A stretch of 64,000 bases of DNA from Methanoregula sp. (GCA_028679075.1 JAJRCF010000001.1:124001-188000), one strand, 5' to 3'. Counted from the first letter of the stretch, positions 18,111-27,880 are shown. The notes: generated from the sequence alone by a model not told the origin. A program made the numbers and translations.

Positions 18111-19133
18111 ATGATCAATGTTGGAGTGCTCGGTGCTACGGGCGCGGTTGGTCAGCGATTTGTTGAACTTCTAGCGGATCATCCCTGGTTCAAACTCACA
18201 ACGCTTGCCGCTTCCGATCGCAGTGCGGGAAAACCCTATGGAAAAGTGGTAAAATGGCGGCTCGATACGCCATTTCCGGAGAATATCGGCAAGATCAAGG
18301 TTGTCCCGATATCGCCGGGTTCGATGAAGAACGTCGACATTGTCTTCTCTGCCCTGCCGGCAGACATCGCGTCTTCCGTTGAGACGGAGTTTGCCGATGC
18401 CGGTTTCGGTGTCTGCAGCAATGCAAGCTCACACCGGATGGAGCCGACGATCCCGCTCGTGGTACCGGAGGTCAACCCGGAGCACCTGGGCCTCATCGAT
18501 GTCCAGCGGGATGCCGGGCGTGACGGGTTCATTGTCACGAACCCCAACTGCTCCACCATCATGATGGTGACTGCCCTCGCCCCATTAAGGAAGTTCAGGT
18601 TCACGGACATCCGGGTCTCAACCATGCAGGCGATCTCCGGTGCAGGGTTCGAAGGGGTCGCGGCAATGGCGATCTATGACAACGTGATCCCGTACATCGG
18701 TCAGGAAGAGGAGAAGATGGAGACGGAAACGCTCAAGATCATGGGCACGCTGAAAGGCAAAAAAATACAGAACGCTCCCTTCAAAGTCAGCGCCAGCTGC
18801 CACCGCGTCCCGGTGATTGACGGGCACACCATGGCGATCTGGGCGGACATCAAAGAACCTCTTGATAAAATCAGGAAGGCCTACCGCGACTACAAACCTC
18901 CGATCAAGGGACTCCCGACCCAGCCGGCCGAATCGGTTCACTTCTTTGAAGAGGACCAGCCGGACCGCCCGCAGCCACGGCTCGACCGCATGCGGGGCAA
19001 GGGCATGACGGTCTCGGTCGGCCGGCTCCGCGAGGGAGTGCGGTTCGTTGCGATGGGTCACAACACGATCCGCGGCGCCGCCGGTGCAAGTGTACTGAAC
19101 GCAGAACTGATCACGAAGAAGAAGTATCTTTAA
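18111..19133 (+). CDS. asd: Aspartate-semialdehyde dehydrogenase
   Basis: 340 residues from the ATG at 18111 ([17 protein letters not shown]). An upstream in-frame ATG at 18039 would add 24 unrelated residues. It has the NADP-binding GATGAVGQ, the catalytic Cys in NPNCST and the His in ASCHRVPV. It makes aspartate semialdehyde, the shared precursor of lysine, methionine and threonine, and so feeds the nearby dapA. GTMG-type archaeal length. alba follows 16 bp later and may be co-transcribed. Confidence 0.95.
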   Translation: MINVGVLGATGAVGQRFVELLADHPWFKLTTLAASDRSAGKPYGKVVKWRLDTPFPENIGKIKVVPISPGSMKNVDIVFSALPADIASSVETEFADAGFGVCSNASSHRMEPTIPLVVPEVNPEHLGLIDVQRDAGRDGFIVTNPNCSTIMMVTALAPLRKFRFTDIRVSTMQAISGAGFEGVAAMAIYDNVIPYIGQEEEKMETETLKIMGTLKGKKIQNAPFKVSASCHRVPVIDGHTMAIWADIKEPLDKIRKAYRDYKPPIKGLPTQPAESVHFFEEDQPDRPQPRLDRMRGKGMTVSVGRLREGVRFVAMGHNTIRGAAGASVLNAELITKKKYL

Positions 19134-19149
19134 GAACGGGGTGAAACCT

Positions 19150-19428
19150 ATGCAGCCGAGAGAGAACACAGTATTCGTCGGGAACAAGCCGGTCATGAAC
19201 TACGTGCTTGCCGTGGTGACCCAGTTTAACAATGGTGCAACCGAGGTGGCGATCAAGGCCCGGGGCAAGGCGATCTCACGGGCGGTCGATACTTCAGAGA
19301 TTGCACTGAACCGGTTCCTTGACGGGGTCACCAAGAAAGAGATCCTGACCTCCACGGAAATCATCGACACGGATTCCGGCAAGACCAACGTATCTTCGAT
19401 CGAGATTATCCTTATCAATAACAAATAA
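19150..19428 (+). CDS. albA: DNA/RNA-binding protein Alba
   Basis: 92 residues from the ATG at 19150, which follows GGGGTGA; a GTG at 19141 is within that motif. [16 protein letters not shown] and [17 protein letters not shown] are the characteristic Alba segments, with the conserved Lys of GNKP in the DNA-contact loop. Alba is an abundant dimeric chromatin and RNA-binding protein. Followed by a T-run (19429-19435). Confidence 0.95.
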   Translation: MQPRENTVFVGNKPVMNYVLAVVTQFNNGATEVAIKARGKAISRAVDTSEIALNRFLDGVTKKEILTSTEIIDTDSGKTNVSSIEIILINNK

Positions 19429-19435
19429 TTTTTTT
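19429..19435 (+). terminator. T-run after alba
   Basis: TTTTTTT immediately follows the alba stop codon; a likely archaeal T-tract terminator. No strong stem is visible. Confidence 0.4.
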
Positions 19436-19526
19436 ACATACAGGGTATCCCCGGCGTATCGGGGAGATGCGACCGTTTTTGTATAACCCAAAACCATTTA
19501 AGCCGACTTCACGAAATTAGTATGCA

Positions 19527-20039
19527 ATGCGAGCCCGTGCTATCGCCCTGGTGTTACTCATATCCATATGCATCGCGGCTCCCGTCTTCGCGGCAGAGGA
19601 AGAACGGTACGGGTATCTCAAGATATCTGACATCGATGTCCAGCTTGACAACGGCACGGCCCTTATCCATGTCAACTATACCGTCGATGAGGGAACGCAG
19701 TTCATCTTCTTCTTATTCGGCAAACAGGATCTCAAGGACAAGCTGCTGAAGATCCTGAATTATGAGGATGCCCGTATAACGAATATCGACCTGTCGAGTG
19801 CAGAATTTTCCGTTGACCAGGCATCGGTCTCGTACGGGGACGGTATCTACTGGTATCCCGCTCACGAGTTCAATGTCGTTATCCCGAATCTTACAGTCAA
19901 ATCTCCCCAGGTGACGAAGAATTTCAGCATGGTCCGGCAGTTCCCCGAAGGGATCGGCTATTTCGCCCATGATGAGGAGGCCCCTCCTCCGCCAGGCGAA
20001 ATGACCGGGAAAAATTCCCGCGATAATACCCGGCCATAA
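19527..20039 (+). CDS. Secreted hypothetical protein
   Basis: 170 residues. Residues 1-22 are a signal peptide (hydrophobic core ALVLLISICIAAPVFA, then AEEER). The mature part is predicted beta-rich, with Asn-Gly and Asn-X-Thr sites (NGTALIHVNYT, NLTVK) and a Pro-rich, charged C terminus with no membrane anchor. I do not recognise a family. It is probably exported and periplasm-facing or loosely attached. Separate promoter region of about 90 bp after alba. Confidence 0.7.
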   Translation: MRARAIALVLLISICIAAPVFAAEEERYGYLKISDIDVQLDNGTALIHVNYTVDEGTQFIFFLFGKQDLKDKLLKILNYEDARITNIDLSSAEFSVDQASVSYGDGIYWYPAHEFNVVIPNLTVKSPQVTKNFSMVRQFPEGIGYFAHDEEAPPPPGEMTGKNSRDNTRP

Positions 20040-20271
20040 TAATTATCTCAGGTAAAATTACCGGGTAATTTCCAGATTCGTTCCTGCTTTTCCTTATCAC
20101 GCGGAGAGTACCCTGAAGTAAACGGTAGTCCGCTCAAAACCCATTTCGGTAGTCCGTCCACGCCAGAATAATAACCGGGACCAGATAAGGATCAGCCAAA
20201 TCCTCATACAACTACTGAACCGGTGGCTGGACCAGGAACAAAAAAAGAGTGGACGACACGAGAGGATCGGG

Positions 20272-21405
20272 TCAGATGACCTCAATGATCTCCTGTTTCT
20301 GCTGCCCGACAATCTTCTGGTGGACGTAATACTGGATTGCTACACCGGCAACAGCGGAAATGATCCCGCCGATGGTGGACCACAGGATATATTGTGAGAT
20401 GGTGGCAGGCGAGAGGGGAAAATCCGGCACTCCCTGGATCGAGATCGTGTAGATGCTGGCCGCGTAGAGTATGAGGCCGATCGCCGTGACAAAGAACGGG
20501 AAGACGATCACCTTGCCCAGGTTTTCCCGCTCGTTCTGGTACACATCAATGATGACACCGATGGAAAGGACAAGGCCGGCCAGGATGAGCCACTCAAATG
20601 CGCCATAGATGAACGTCACGAGGTACGTGACAAGCCCCAGGCTACTGTCAGCGGAATAATAGATCAGGACATTCTGGAACCCGATCGTCAGCCCGATGAT
20701 GATGAGGAGGATTGTGGTCGTATAGGTGACAAATGAGAAACGCCCCCGTGACAGGGAGACCCTGAGGGCAGCGGTAACACCGTGGACAAGTTCGTCAAAA
20801 CCGAATCCCTTGTAGAGCAGGAAACACCCGATAACCCCAATGACGACGATGGTTGCCCATTCCGGTTTGTCGAGCAGGTATGCGATCGCATACAGCAGCA
20901 TAGCAAGGCCGATCGGGATGAAGACCATACGCGAGATCTTCGGGTCATCGAATAATTTTTTCAGGATATAGTAGGTGCCCTCCAGGTTGGGCATCTGGTT
21001 GACGATCACCCGTTTGATGCTGGAGACCGGGATCCGGGACTGGATGATCGGGATTACATACTCATCCTCGGCACCGTCCGTCACAAGAACACAGTTCGTT
21101 GCCTGGGTCTCTTCAACAACCTTTGCAAGCGACGTGGCGATCCTGCGGTCTCCCTCGATCATGTGCAGGTGGTTGCCTGCAATAACGGCGATGGCGACAT
21201 CCTCACCATTGGCGGTCAGTTCGTCAAATATCTTGACCGCGGAGAAGATCGCGTTGACATCAGAGTCCTCAGGGTCGGCAAGCGCCAGAGTATTTGCCGC
21301 CTCCATACATGCCGCACGGCCGATGCACGGGCTGTCAACTTTTGCCTTCCAGCCGATGTCATCGTCACGGTCGACACTCAGGACCAGTGTCCGCCCCTGT
21401 GTCAT
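20272..21405 (-). CDS. DUF373 family membrane protein
   Basis: 377 residues. The N-terminal about 150 residues are soluble and start TLVLSVDRDDDIGWKAK, a signature of archaeal DUF373, with an Asp-rich cluster. The rest holds about six transmembrane helices between residues 160 and 360, ending in a short charged tail. The family is widespread in Euryarchaeota and uncharacterised. The acidic N terminus could bind metal or nucleotide (inference). The gap of 232 bp downstream (20040-20271) shows only a weak hairpin, TTACCGGGTAA. Confidence 0.85.
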   Translation of the reverse strand: MTQGRTLVLSVDRDDDIGWKAKVDSPCIGRAACMEAANTLALADPEDSDVNAIFSAVKIFDELTANGEDVAIAVIAGNHLHMIEGDRRIATSLAKVVEETQATNCVLVTDGAEDEYVIPIIQSRIPVSSIKRVIVNQMPNLEGTYYILKKLFDDPKISRMVFIPIGLAMLLYAIAYLLDKPEWATIVVIGVIGCFLLYKGFGFDELVHGVTAALRVSLSRGRFSFVTYTTTILLIIIGLTIGFQNVLIYYSADSSLGLVTYLVTFIYGAFEWLILAGLVLSIGVIIDVYQNERENLGKVIVFPFFVTAIGLILYAASIYTISIQGVPDFPLSPATISQYILWSTIGGIISAVAGVAIQYYVHQKIVGQQKQEIIEVI

Positions 21406-21565
21406 TATATCTATAAAAACGCCGTAAATCTATTAAACCGTTACTCCTCTCGGCAATCACGGGATTTTCTTTTTTTATTACGCTCAATTTACCGGATTAT
21501 TGCCAATAGCAGAGCAGGATCTGTTGAATTATTGCCGACGAGCAACAAAAAAATGAGATAAAAAA

Positions 21566-22426
21566 TCAGATGAGTTTTGAGCGCTGGAGGAGCAGGATAT
21601 CGTCAGTGGTGAGTTTTTCACCAGCACGGAAGTTCTTGAACAGGCTCTCGGCCTCTTTCCGGACAGCTTTCTGTTCCTTTGTGACCTTGACTTTCTTGGT
21701 CTTCTTGCGCAGGCCGGAGATGACCTTGTCGTAATCGCGGAGTTCCTTCTGGCAGGCGATGAAGAACTTGTGTTCTGCATCTGCCGCTTCCTGTGCCTCG
21801 ACAAAACTCTTGTGGCTCGCATCGGCTGCTTCACGGGACTTGTCGGCCTTACGGTAGGACTCGACCATGAGGTCGTGGTGCTTCTGTGCCAGCTCTGCGA
21901 CCTCGGTCACCTTCGCGTGGAGGTCTGATGCGGCCTTCCGAAAATCGCGGGCTTCCGTGATCTTGGTGCGCATCTCCTTGTTCTGTTCGAGCTCGGCTTC
22001 CTGTTCCCGCACCTGGCCCTTCATCTGCTTGATCTTCTCGATCAGCTCGCGTTCCTTGTCGGTGGTGAAGACCTCGGTCTGCTGGCGGTACTCCATGTAC
22101 TCGATCTGTTTCTGGAGTTCCTTGACACCGCGGTTCTTCTGCGTGCCGTGCTCTTTCTTGAACGATTCAATGTCTTCAAAAAGGACATTGGCCTTGTCGT
22201 TCATGTCGTTGCGCTGGGCCTTGATATCCAGGACTTCCTGGTTGTATTTGTCCCTGAGATCCTTGTTCTTCTGCGCCTCTTCGACAAACTCCCGGGTCTG
22301 GTTGTTTAAGGTATTACGCTCGCGGGCGAACTTACTGGCATTCGCATTCAGTTCGTTGCGGCGGTTTTTGTGTTCTTCAGACTCGGCAAGGGTTTTTTTT
22401 CTCTTTTCCATCAGGTCATTCAACAT
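21566..22426 (-). CDS. Conserved archaeal coiled-coil protein
   Basis: 286 residues, almost entirely heptad-patterned, Lys/Glu/Gln-rich helix from residue 5 to about 240, then a compact C terminus with KKVKVTKEQKAVRKEAE and LTTDDILLLQRS. This matches a family conserved in Euryarchaeota, sometimes misnamed phosphoserine phosphatase; no phosphatase motif is present. GGAGTTGGTAACGC precedes the ATG. A structural or scaffold role is inferred. The site about 900 bp from ftsZ may be coincidence. Confidence 0.8.
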   Translation of the reverse strand: MLNDLMEKRKKTLAESEEHKNRRNELNANASKFARERNTLNNQTREFVEEAQKNKDLRDKYNQEVLDIKAQRNDMNDKANVLFEDIESFKKEHGTQKNRGVKELQKQIEYMEYRQQTEVFTTDKERELIEKIKQMKGQVREQEAELEQNKEMRTKITEARDFRKAASDLHAKVTEVAELAQKHHDLMVESYRKADKSREAADASHKSFVEAQEAADAEHKFFIACQKELRDYDKVISGLRKKTKKVKVTKEQKAVRKEAESLFKNFRAGEKLTTDDILLLQRSKLI

Positions 22427-22443
22427 GCGTTACCAACTCCTCA

Positions 22444-22644
22444 TCAGATTCTCCGTTCACAGGAGGCGCACACTCTTTCGTATGAGGTTTTTACGAGCAC
22501 AAGATCCGTAATAATACGGCGTTCCGGTTCACCCAAATAATAACTCTGCATACAGGATGCAGGACGAAAAACATCAGAAAAGGATATCAGCGCAGAATTC
22601 AGGTAAGACCTCGGATCAAAGTCTTTGTTCAACACACTGTTCAT
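22444..22644 (-). CDS. Possible small CxxC protein
   Basis: A 66-residue frame that starts after GGGAGCTGA and stops 17 bp before the coiled-coil gene. It ends in VCASCERRI, a single CxxC pair. No family recognised. The ribosome-binding site and position favour a real gene, but the composition is not distinctive and it could be a chance frame in the leader of the coiled-coil gene. Confidence 0.3.
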   Translation of the reverse strand: MNSVLNKDFDPRSYLNSALISFSDVFRPASCMQSYYLGEPERRIITDLVLVKTSYERVCASCERRI

Positions 22645-22917
22645 GATGTTCAGCTCCCGATACCGGGGCGGGATCGTCCACAGGATCCCACCCCCATCCT
22701 CCCAGCGAAGGATTGATTCGAATGTACTATATTTTAAAGGAGGGGAGGATTATTAAGTGTTTCGCCGGCTGACGGCAGCAAACCCGCCCATAGCGCAGGA
22801 CCCGGGACCTGGACGGAAATTTTTTTATAAAAGGGGGCTGGTTGCGGGAGGAACGCCTCCCCCGGATATGCGGGATCGTCATGATGGCACCCTGCCGGCG
22901 TGATCACGACAGGTGCA
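22645..22917. other. Intergenic region
   Basis: No gene seen. It contains a TATA-like ACTATATTTTAAAGG followed by GAGGGGAGG near 22727-22748 and a T-run with TTTATAAAAGGG near 22826-22837, either of which could serve as promoter elements. Confidence 0.35.
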
Positions 22918-23169
22918 TTATTCCTGCGAGACTTTGCCGGCCGGAAGCTGTCCGTTCATGATGAATGCTGCCCGCTGTTCCTTTGTCATCACGGGAACAA
23001 TGCCGGACTTCATCTTCACAACATGCTCATGAAGTGCTTCACGCAGCACCGAACGGACCGGTATTCCGCGTGACTGGAGAAAATCCAGATCGCTCAAAAA
23101 GAGCTTTGCACTCTGTAAATTCACTTCCCTTACCGGTGTATCCTCGGTAACAAACCTTCGGGATGACAT
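22918..23169 (-). CDS. Hypothetical small protein
   Basis: 83 residues from the ATG at 23169, chosen because GGAAGAGGAGTTTCAT precedes it; a start at 23193 lacks such a site. The central part (VNLQSAKLFLSDLDFLQSRG) and EALHEHVVKM look helical, followed by MTKEQRAAFIMNGQ. I do not recognise a domain. It lies downstream of ftsZ on the same strand, about 170 bp away. Confidence 0.6.
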   Translation of the reverse strand: MSSRRFVTEDTPVREVNLQSAKLFLSDLDFLQSRGIPVRSVLREALHEHVVKMKSGIVPVMTKEQRAAFIMNGQLPAGKVSQE

Positions 23170-23343
23170 ATGAAACTCCTCTTCCTGCCACACGGCTTCG
23201 GGTGATCAGGGTATTCGTATTCCCGGCCCCGGAGCCATTCTGTAAGATTTTTTCAAAAAGGGTGTTGGTCGTTGGAATGAACCAACAGTTCCTGGATTCT
23301 GGCGTTGGAATTTTGTGACTGATTCTGTGGTGCGTGGTATTGC

Positions 23344-24510
23344 TTAACCGACCCATTCAAGGACGCCGCCGCCACTTGGCTGGTCCCTGCCGCTCCGGCG
23401 CTGGACGGGCATCTCAACTGCCTTGGGGTTGGAGCGCTTGTTGTCCATGTCGTTGATCATGGTCTTGTAGGACTGGCGGGTGCCGAGGATCTGTGCGCTC
23501 TTGACACCGGTCATGATCGCGAGGACGCGGATCTTGCCTTCCATGTCGCTCCTTACACGGGCACCCCAGATGACATCTGCGTGGGGGTCGAGTTCGTACG
23601 TGAGCGAGGTTGCGACTTCTTCTGCGTCCTGCAGGGTGAGGTCGGTGCCGCCGGTGATGTGGATCAGGCTGCCGGTTGCGCCACGGTAGTCGATGTCGAG
23701 CATCGGGTTGGACAGGCACTCGCGGACAACGCTCTCTGCCTTGTTCTGCTGCTTGCTCTCGCCGACAAGCATGACGGCGACGCCGCCCTTGGACATGATA
23801 GCACGGACATCTGCGTAGTCGATGTTGATGAGTGAGGGCTCAGTGATGGTCTCGGAGATCCCCTTGACGGTCTCACCGATGAGCTGGTCCATGACAGAGA
23901 ATGCCTGGCCGAGCGGGAGGTTCGGGACGAAGTTCTTCAGCCGGTTGTTGTCGAGGACAATGACGGAGTCTGCTGCTGCTGCAAAGGCTTCGAGACCCTC
24001 TTCTGCACGGATCAGGCGTGCCTTCTCAACCTGGAACGGGTAGCTGACCATGCCGACGACGATGGCGCCCTGTTCCTTTGCGATCTGTGCTACAACGGGT
24101 GCGGAGCCGGTACCGGTACCTCCTCCCATACCTGCGGTGATAAAGACCAGGTCTGCTGATTCAAGAATTGCTTCAAGAGTCGGGCGGGCCATCTCGGCTG
24201 CTCTCTTACCAACATCAGGGTAACCACCGGCACCGAGACCCTTGGTCAAGGATTTCCCGATGAGGATGCGCTTGTCAGCCTGGATCATGTCCAGGTGCTG
24301 CTTGTCGGTGTTGATCGCGATTGTCTCAGCACCGGAAACGCCCATGTGGTGGATACGGTTCACGGTGTTGTTCCCTGCGCCTCCGCAGCCGATGATAACA
24401 ATCCTTGGCTGGCCTACGAAGTCATCATCCGTTGCGCTTGCGTTGCCGGACTGCTTTACTTCTTTTTCAAGTTCGGCGTTTTTTAGTGCGTCGTTAATAA
24501 TACTCTGCAT
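23344..24510 (-). CDS. ftsZ: Cell division protein FtsZ
   Basis: 388 residues from the ATG at 24510 ([18 protein letters not shown]). A longer frame to 24591 would run back through the upstream small gene. It has the tubulin/FtsZ signatures: [13 protein letters not shown], the GTP-binding [13 protein letters not shown] and the catalytic synergy loop [11 protein letters not shown]. It assembles the division ring. Position 13 bp after a cdrS-like gene matches the cdrS-ftsZ2 operon described in haloarchaea, so this is probably the FtsZ2-type paralogue (inference). C-terminal tail is short, Gly/Arg-rich and ends VLEWVG. Confidence 0.96.
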   Translation of the reverse strand: MQSIINDALKNAELEKEVKQSGNASATDDDFVGQPRIVIIGCGGAGNNTVNRIHHMGVSGAETIAINTDKQHLDMIQADKRILIGKSLTKGLGAGGYPDVGKRAAEMARPTLEAILESADLVFITAGMGGGTGTGSAPVVAQIAKEQGAIVVGMVSYPFQVEKARLIRAEEGLEAFAAAADSVIVLDNNRLKNFVPNLPLGQAFSVMDQLIGETVKGISETITEPSLINIDYADVRAIMSKGGVAVMLVGESKQQNKAESVVRECLSNPMLDIDYRGATGSLIHITGGTDLTLQDAEEVATSLTYELDPHADVIWGARVRSDMEGKIRVLAIMTGVKSAQILGTRQSYKTMINDMDNKRSNPKAVEMPVQRRSGRDQPSGGGVLEWVG

Positions 24511-24523
24511 GTCTTTTACCCTC

Positions 24524-24700
24524 TCAAACCTTGAATGAAACCTGGTCACTTTCCTTAAGGACACGACTTGCTCGTTTTTCAACAAGTTCACGGACCGCGG
24601 CCCTTACCGCTTCTGATACATTGGGGTACTCCCCAGAGTCGACCATCTGCTGGAGCAGGTTGATCTGCTGTTCGGGTAACCGGAGCGTGATCCTTTGCAT
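24524..24700 (-). CDS. cdrS: Ribbon-helix-helix regulator, CdrS-like
   Basis: 58 residues starting MQRITLRLP (an extra ATG immediately upstream, at 24703, is possible; GTGAG precedes). The strand [12 protein letters not shown] and helices [12 protein letters not shown] and [13 protein letters not shown] are a classic MetJ/Arc ribbon-helix-helix. CdrS of haloarchaea is a similarly short RHH protein encoded just before ftsZ2 and controlling division genes; location and size here agree. It binds DNA as a dimer. The stop is 13 bp before the ftsZ start. A perfect 10-bp inverted repeat 15 bp upstream may be its own operator. Confidence 0.85.
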   Translation of the reverse strand: MQRITLRLPEQQINLLQQMVDSGEYPNVSEAVRAAVRELVEKRASRVLKESDQVSFKV

Positions 24701-24717
24701 CATTGTATCTCACATTG

Positions 24718-24753
24718 CTGACATATGTCTGGCTTCTGTCGTTCATATGTCAG
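24718..24753. promoter_or_regulatory. Inverted repeat upstream of cdrS-ftsZ, candidate CdrS operator
   Basis: CTGACATATG (24718-24727) and CATATGTCAG (24744-24753) form a perfect 10-bp inverted repeat with a 16-bp spacer. Further half-site-like TGTCTG/CAGACA sequence extends inside, and another GTCTGAC follows at 24771-24777. RHH repressors often bind such sites and autoregulate. It lies 15 bp before the cdrS start, where the core promoter or start site would be. Confidence 0.55.
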
Positions 24754-24899
24754 ACAAAGAGAACCCTTGTGTCTGACTTAACCAGATGATTCAAAATAAA
24801 ACACCTATCTATAAATACCTTTTCCTTTGCTCTGCACAAGGGCTTCACAACGCATTTATGACAGATTATCCAAGTATTTTAGAAATAGAGCGGATTTTT

Positions 24900-25907
24900 A
24901 TGGTTGTTGACTTTCCGGAACGGGTTGTACATGGAGGGACGGGGAAGCGGCAACAGGAAAAAACACACAAAAAGGTGCTGGATTTCAGCGCGAGCGTGAA
25001 TCCTTACCCGCCACGGTTCACATGGGAGCTGGATCCTGATCGTCTTGAAGCGTACCCGGACGATACCTACAGCGAGCTCAAGGAACGGATAGGCCATGTT
25101 TTCCATCGCGACCCATCTGAAATTTGTGTCGGCAACGGCTCGATCGAACTGATCAGGGTATTCTGTTCAGTACTGTTCCGGCATTCCTCCAACAACAGGT
25201 CCTTCTTCCTTACGCCCCCCACGTTTGGAGAATATGCATTGTCTGCCCGTCTCGCGGGAGCAGTCCAGGCACGCGACGAATCTGCTGCGGCAGTGACTTT
25301 TTTCTGCAATCCCAATAACCCGACCGGACAGTTAACGTCGAAAACTGAGGTTCTCGGACACCTTCATGCAGCAGGAGAGCACGGCGGAATGCTCTTCTGT
25401 GACGAGGCATTCATCGAACTTGCGGATCCTGGTGAGAGCGTTGCGGACATCAGGGATCCCGGCCTGTTTGTCTTGCGGTCCCTCACCAAATCGTTCTCCG
25501 TGCCGGGGATCCGGTTCGGCTACGGCTTTGGCGATCCGGCGCTCATTGAGAAGATCGAGACTGCCCGCTCGCCCTGGTGCGTGAATGCCTATGCCGAGGC
25601 CTATGCAATGGAGGCATTCCTGCACATGGACGATCTTGCAGTATCGCGGGACGCCATTTCAAAAGAACGTACCCTGCTGGCCTCAGGACTGGAGGCCCTG
25701 AATATGCGCTGCACCCCGTCACGGGCCAATTACATCCTCGCGGATTGTGGCATGAATGTAGCAGGCCTTTGTGAAATGCTGGCCGGAAAGGGAATCCTTG
25801 TACGCGACTGTACATCATTCGGGCTGCCGACTTCCATCCGCGTTGCAGTACGGACACGGGACGATAACCGGATCCTCATCGAGGCACTGGCCGCATGCGT
25901 GCGCTGA
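24900..25907 (+). CDS. cobD: PLP-dependent aminotransferase-fold enzyme, CobD-like (threonine-phosphate decarboxylase)
   Basis: 335 residues from the ATG at 24900 (MVVDFPERVVHGG), chosen because family proteins begin near here; the frame stays open to 24786 with unrelated residues. Signatures: LDFSASVNPYPP, NPNNPTGQL, and the PLP Lys in SLTKSFSVPGIRFGY. CobD makes (R)-1-amino-2-propanol phosphate for the lower-loop linker of cobamides. Assignment over histidinol-phosphate aminotransferase rests on SASVNP and on the overlap with cobY by 13 bp. Methanogens need cobamides for methyltransferases. Confidence 0.85.
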   Translation: MVVDFPERVVHGGTGKRQQEKTHKKVLDFSASVNPYPPRFTWELDPDRLEAYPDDTYSELKERIGHVFHRDPSEICVGNGSIELIRVFCSVLFRHSSNNRSFFLTPPTFGEYALSARLAGAVQARDESAAAVTFFCNPNNPTGQLTSKTEVLGHLHAAGEHGGMLFCDEAFIELADPGESVADIRDPGLFVLRSLTKSFSVPGIRFGYGFGDPALIEKIETARSPWCVNAYAEAYAMEAFLHMDDLAVSRDAISKERTLLASGLEALNMRCTPSRANYILADCGMNVAGLCEMLAGKGILVRDCTSFGLPTSIRVAVRTRDDNRILIEALAACVR

Positions 25908-26497
25908 TCATGGCCGGTGGGGCCGGGAGCCGGCTCAACCTCGGGGAAAAACCACTCATCCTGATCAACGGGCAACCGATGATCACCTACGTGATCAGGG
26001 CGTTCCAGCAGGCGGGGTGTGAACCCATCGTTGCCGTGTCACCAAAGACACCGATGACCGCAAACTGGTGCCGGGCCCAAAACCTTGCCATCTGCAGAAC
26101 CGGGGGCAATGGTTTTATTGAGGATATGGTCCATGCAATCGGGATACTGGAAGAAGAAAAACCACTCTTCATCTCTGTCTCCGATATACCGTGTATCACC
26201 GGTGACACCGTCACGTCCATTGAAGAGGCCTACGGCAGCGCGGGGACCGATGCCCTGTCCACATGGATCCCCGCAAGCCGGGTAAAATCCCGCCGGGGCG
26301 GCATGCCGTACCGCGAACAGATCCATGGTATCGAGGCATGCCCTGCCGGGATCAACATACTTCGCGGGGATCGTGCAGACAAAGTCCAGGAAGAGTTCTC
26401 CCTTCTGCTGGATGAACCCTGCCTTGCCCTGAACGTGAATACCCGGGCAGACCTTGAAGAAGCAGAGATTTACCTGCAGAATATAAAAACGCGATAA
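25895..26497 (+). CDS. cobY: Adenosylcobinamide-phosphate guanylyltransferase CobY
   Basis: 200 residues. The N-terminal nucleotidyltransferase motif is MRALIMAGGAGSRL, with a Lys in GEKPLI, and ISVSDIPCITGD matches the metal-binding region. This is the archaeal non-orthologous replacement for bacterial CobU. It transfers GMP to adenosylcobinamide phosphate for nucleotide-loop assembly. The start lies inside the end of the cobD-like gene, indicating translational coupling. Confidence 0.9.
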   Translation: MRALIMAGGAGSRLNLGEKPLILINGQPMITYVIRAFQQAGCEPIVAVSPKTPMTANWCRAQNLAICRTGGNGFIEDMVHAIGILEEEKPLFISVSDIPCITGDTVTSIEEAYGSAGTDALSTWIPASRVKSRRGGMPYREQIHGIEACPAGINILRGDRADKVQEEFSLLLDEPCLALNVNTRADLEEAEIYLQNIKTR

Positions 26498-26625
26498 TTG
26501 CTCTTTTAGAGAGTATACGCAATCGGATTACTTCCCAATTTGCGGCAATCAACTCAAAATACGGATAATCCTGCCATATTTTTCAGGAATGCATATTAAG
26601 GATCATCGCCCAAGATCCCTATACT

Positions 26626-27864
26626 ATGGTGGAATCGCAGGAGATCGAGCTGCGGGGTCACATCATCGACTCCGGCATCATGACGCAGCTCTTCGACCGG
26701 GTCATGGACATGGGGGGAAATTTCGAGATCCTCGTCTTTGACATTGGCAAGGAAAAGACCGACCCGAGTTACGCACGTCTCCGCATCACCGCATCCGGCA
26801 AGAAAAATCTCCAGTCCATATTGTCGGAAGTGCACCGGCTCGGCGCCCGCCCGCTCGAGGTAAAGGATGTCCACCTGGTAGCGGCCGATGCCGACCAGGT
26901 CGTCCCCAAGGGATTCTATACGACCAGCAACCACCCGACCAACGTGAAATATGGCGGCGAATGGATCCCGGTCGAAGCGATCGAGATGGATTTCCTCATT
27001 GTCGTGGACCCGAAAAAAAAGTCTGCACGTTCCGTGGCCCTGGGAAAAATCCGGAAAGGCGATCACGTTGTTGTCGGCGAACAGGGCGTAAGCGTCCAGT
27101 ACCCCGAACGCCCCCGCGAGCAGAGCACCTTTGAGTTCATGCACGGCACGGTCTCTTCGGAACGGCCCAGCGAGACCCTTATCGCAAAGATAGCAAAAGA
27201 GATCCTCGATATCCGGAAAAAAGGCGGTAAGATCGCAGTCGTCGGCGGCCCAGCGATCATTCATACGGGTGCTGACAAGGCCCTTGCGGATATGATCCAT
27301 AACGGGTACGTCAATGTCCTCTTTGCCGGAAATGCCCTGGCAACGCACGATATTGAATACAACCTGTATGGGACATCCCTTGGCATGGACATCTCCACCG
27401 GCAACCCCGTGATGGGGGGCCACAAGCACCACATCTATGCGATCAGCGAGATCATGCGGGCCGGCTCGATAAAAAAGGCAGTGGATACCGGCGTTATCAA
27501 GGGCGGGATCATGTACGAATGCGTGAAAAAGGATATCCCGTTTGTCCTCGCAGGATCGATCCGCGATGACGGTCCTCTCCCGGATGTGATCCAGGACGTC
27601 ATGGTTGCCCAGGACGCGATGCGCAAACACATCGAAGGGTGCAGCATGGTGCTGATGATCGCGACCCTCCTCCACTCCATAGCAGTCGGCAACTGCCTCC
27701 CCTCCAGTGTCAAGACGGTCTGCGTGGACATCAACCCGGCACACTTAACAAAACTGATGGACCGCGGGACAACCCAGGCAATCGGCATTGTCTCGGATGC
27801 CGGCACCTTCCTCCCGCTGCTCGCACGGCAGCTCGAGATCCAGAGTGGGCACGCGAAAAAATAA
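26626..27864 (+). CDS. TIGR00300 / LOR-SDH family protein (possible archaeal ornithine cyclodeaminase)
   Basis: 412 residues. The N-terminal about 110 residues (ELRGHIIDSGIMTQLFDRVM) are the LOR/SDH-type domain; the C-terminal two thirds have a deoxyhypusine-synthase-like NAD fold with VVGGPAIIHTGADKAL, VLFAGNALATHDIEYNLYGTS and GHKHHIYAI. From memory, a Methanococcus member of this family was characterised as an ornithine cyclodeaminase making proline; that function is inferred here. Monocistronic by position, with a T-rich end convergent with the next gene. Confidence 0.75.
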   Translation: MVESQEIELRGHIIDSGIMTQLFDRVMDMGGNFEILVFDIGKEKTDPSYARLRITASGKKNLQSILSEVHRLGARPLEVKDVHLVAADADQVVPKGFYTTSNHPTNVKYGGEWIPVEAIEMDFLIVVDPKKKSARSVALGKIRKGDHVVVGEQGVSVQYPERPREQSTFEFMHGTVSSERPSETLIAKIAKEILDIRKKGGKIAVVGGPAIIHTGADKALADMIHNGYVNVLFAGNALATHDIEYNLYGTSLGMDISTGNPVMGGHKHHIYAISEIMRAGSIKKAVDTGVIKGGIMYECVKKDIPFVLAGSIRDDGPLPDVIQDVMVAQDAMRKHIEGCSMVLMIATLLHSIAVGNCLPSSVKTVCVDINPAHLTKLMDRGTTQAIGIVSDAGTFLPLLARQLEIQSGHAKK

Positions 27865-27880
27865 TTTTCTTTTTTTATTA
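27865..27880. terminator. T-rich region between convergent genes
   Basis: TTTTCTTTTTTTATTA directly follows the stop of the LOR/SDH gene and runs up to the stop of the convergent radical SAM gene at 27878. A likely terminator for the plus-strand gene. Confidence 0.4.

Noticed and set aside
25013-25880. Calling the PLP enzyme histidinol-phosphate aminotransferase
   Set aside because: The fold allows it, but overlap with cobY and the FSASVNPYPP start fit CobD better.
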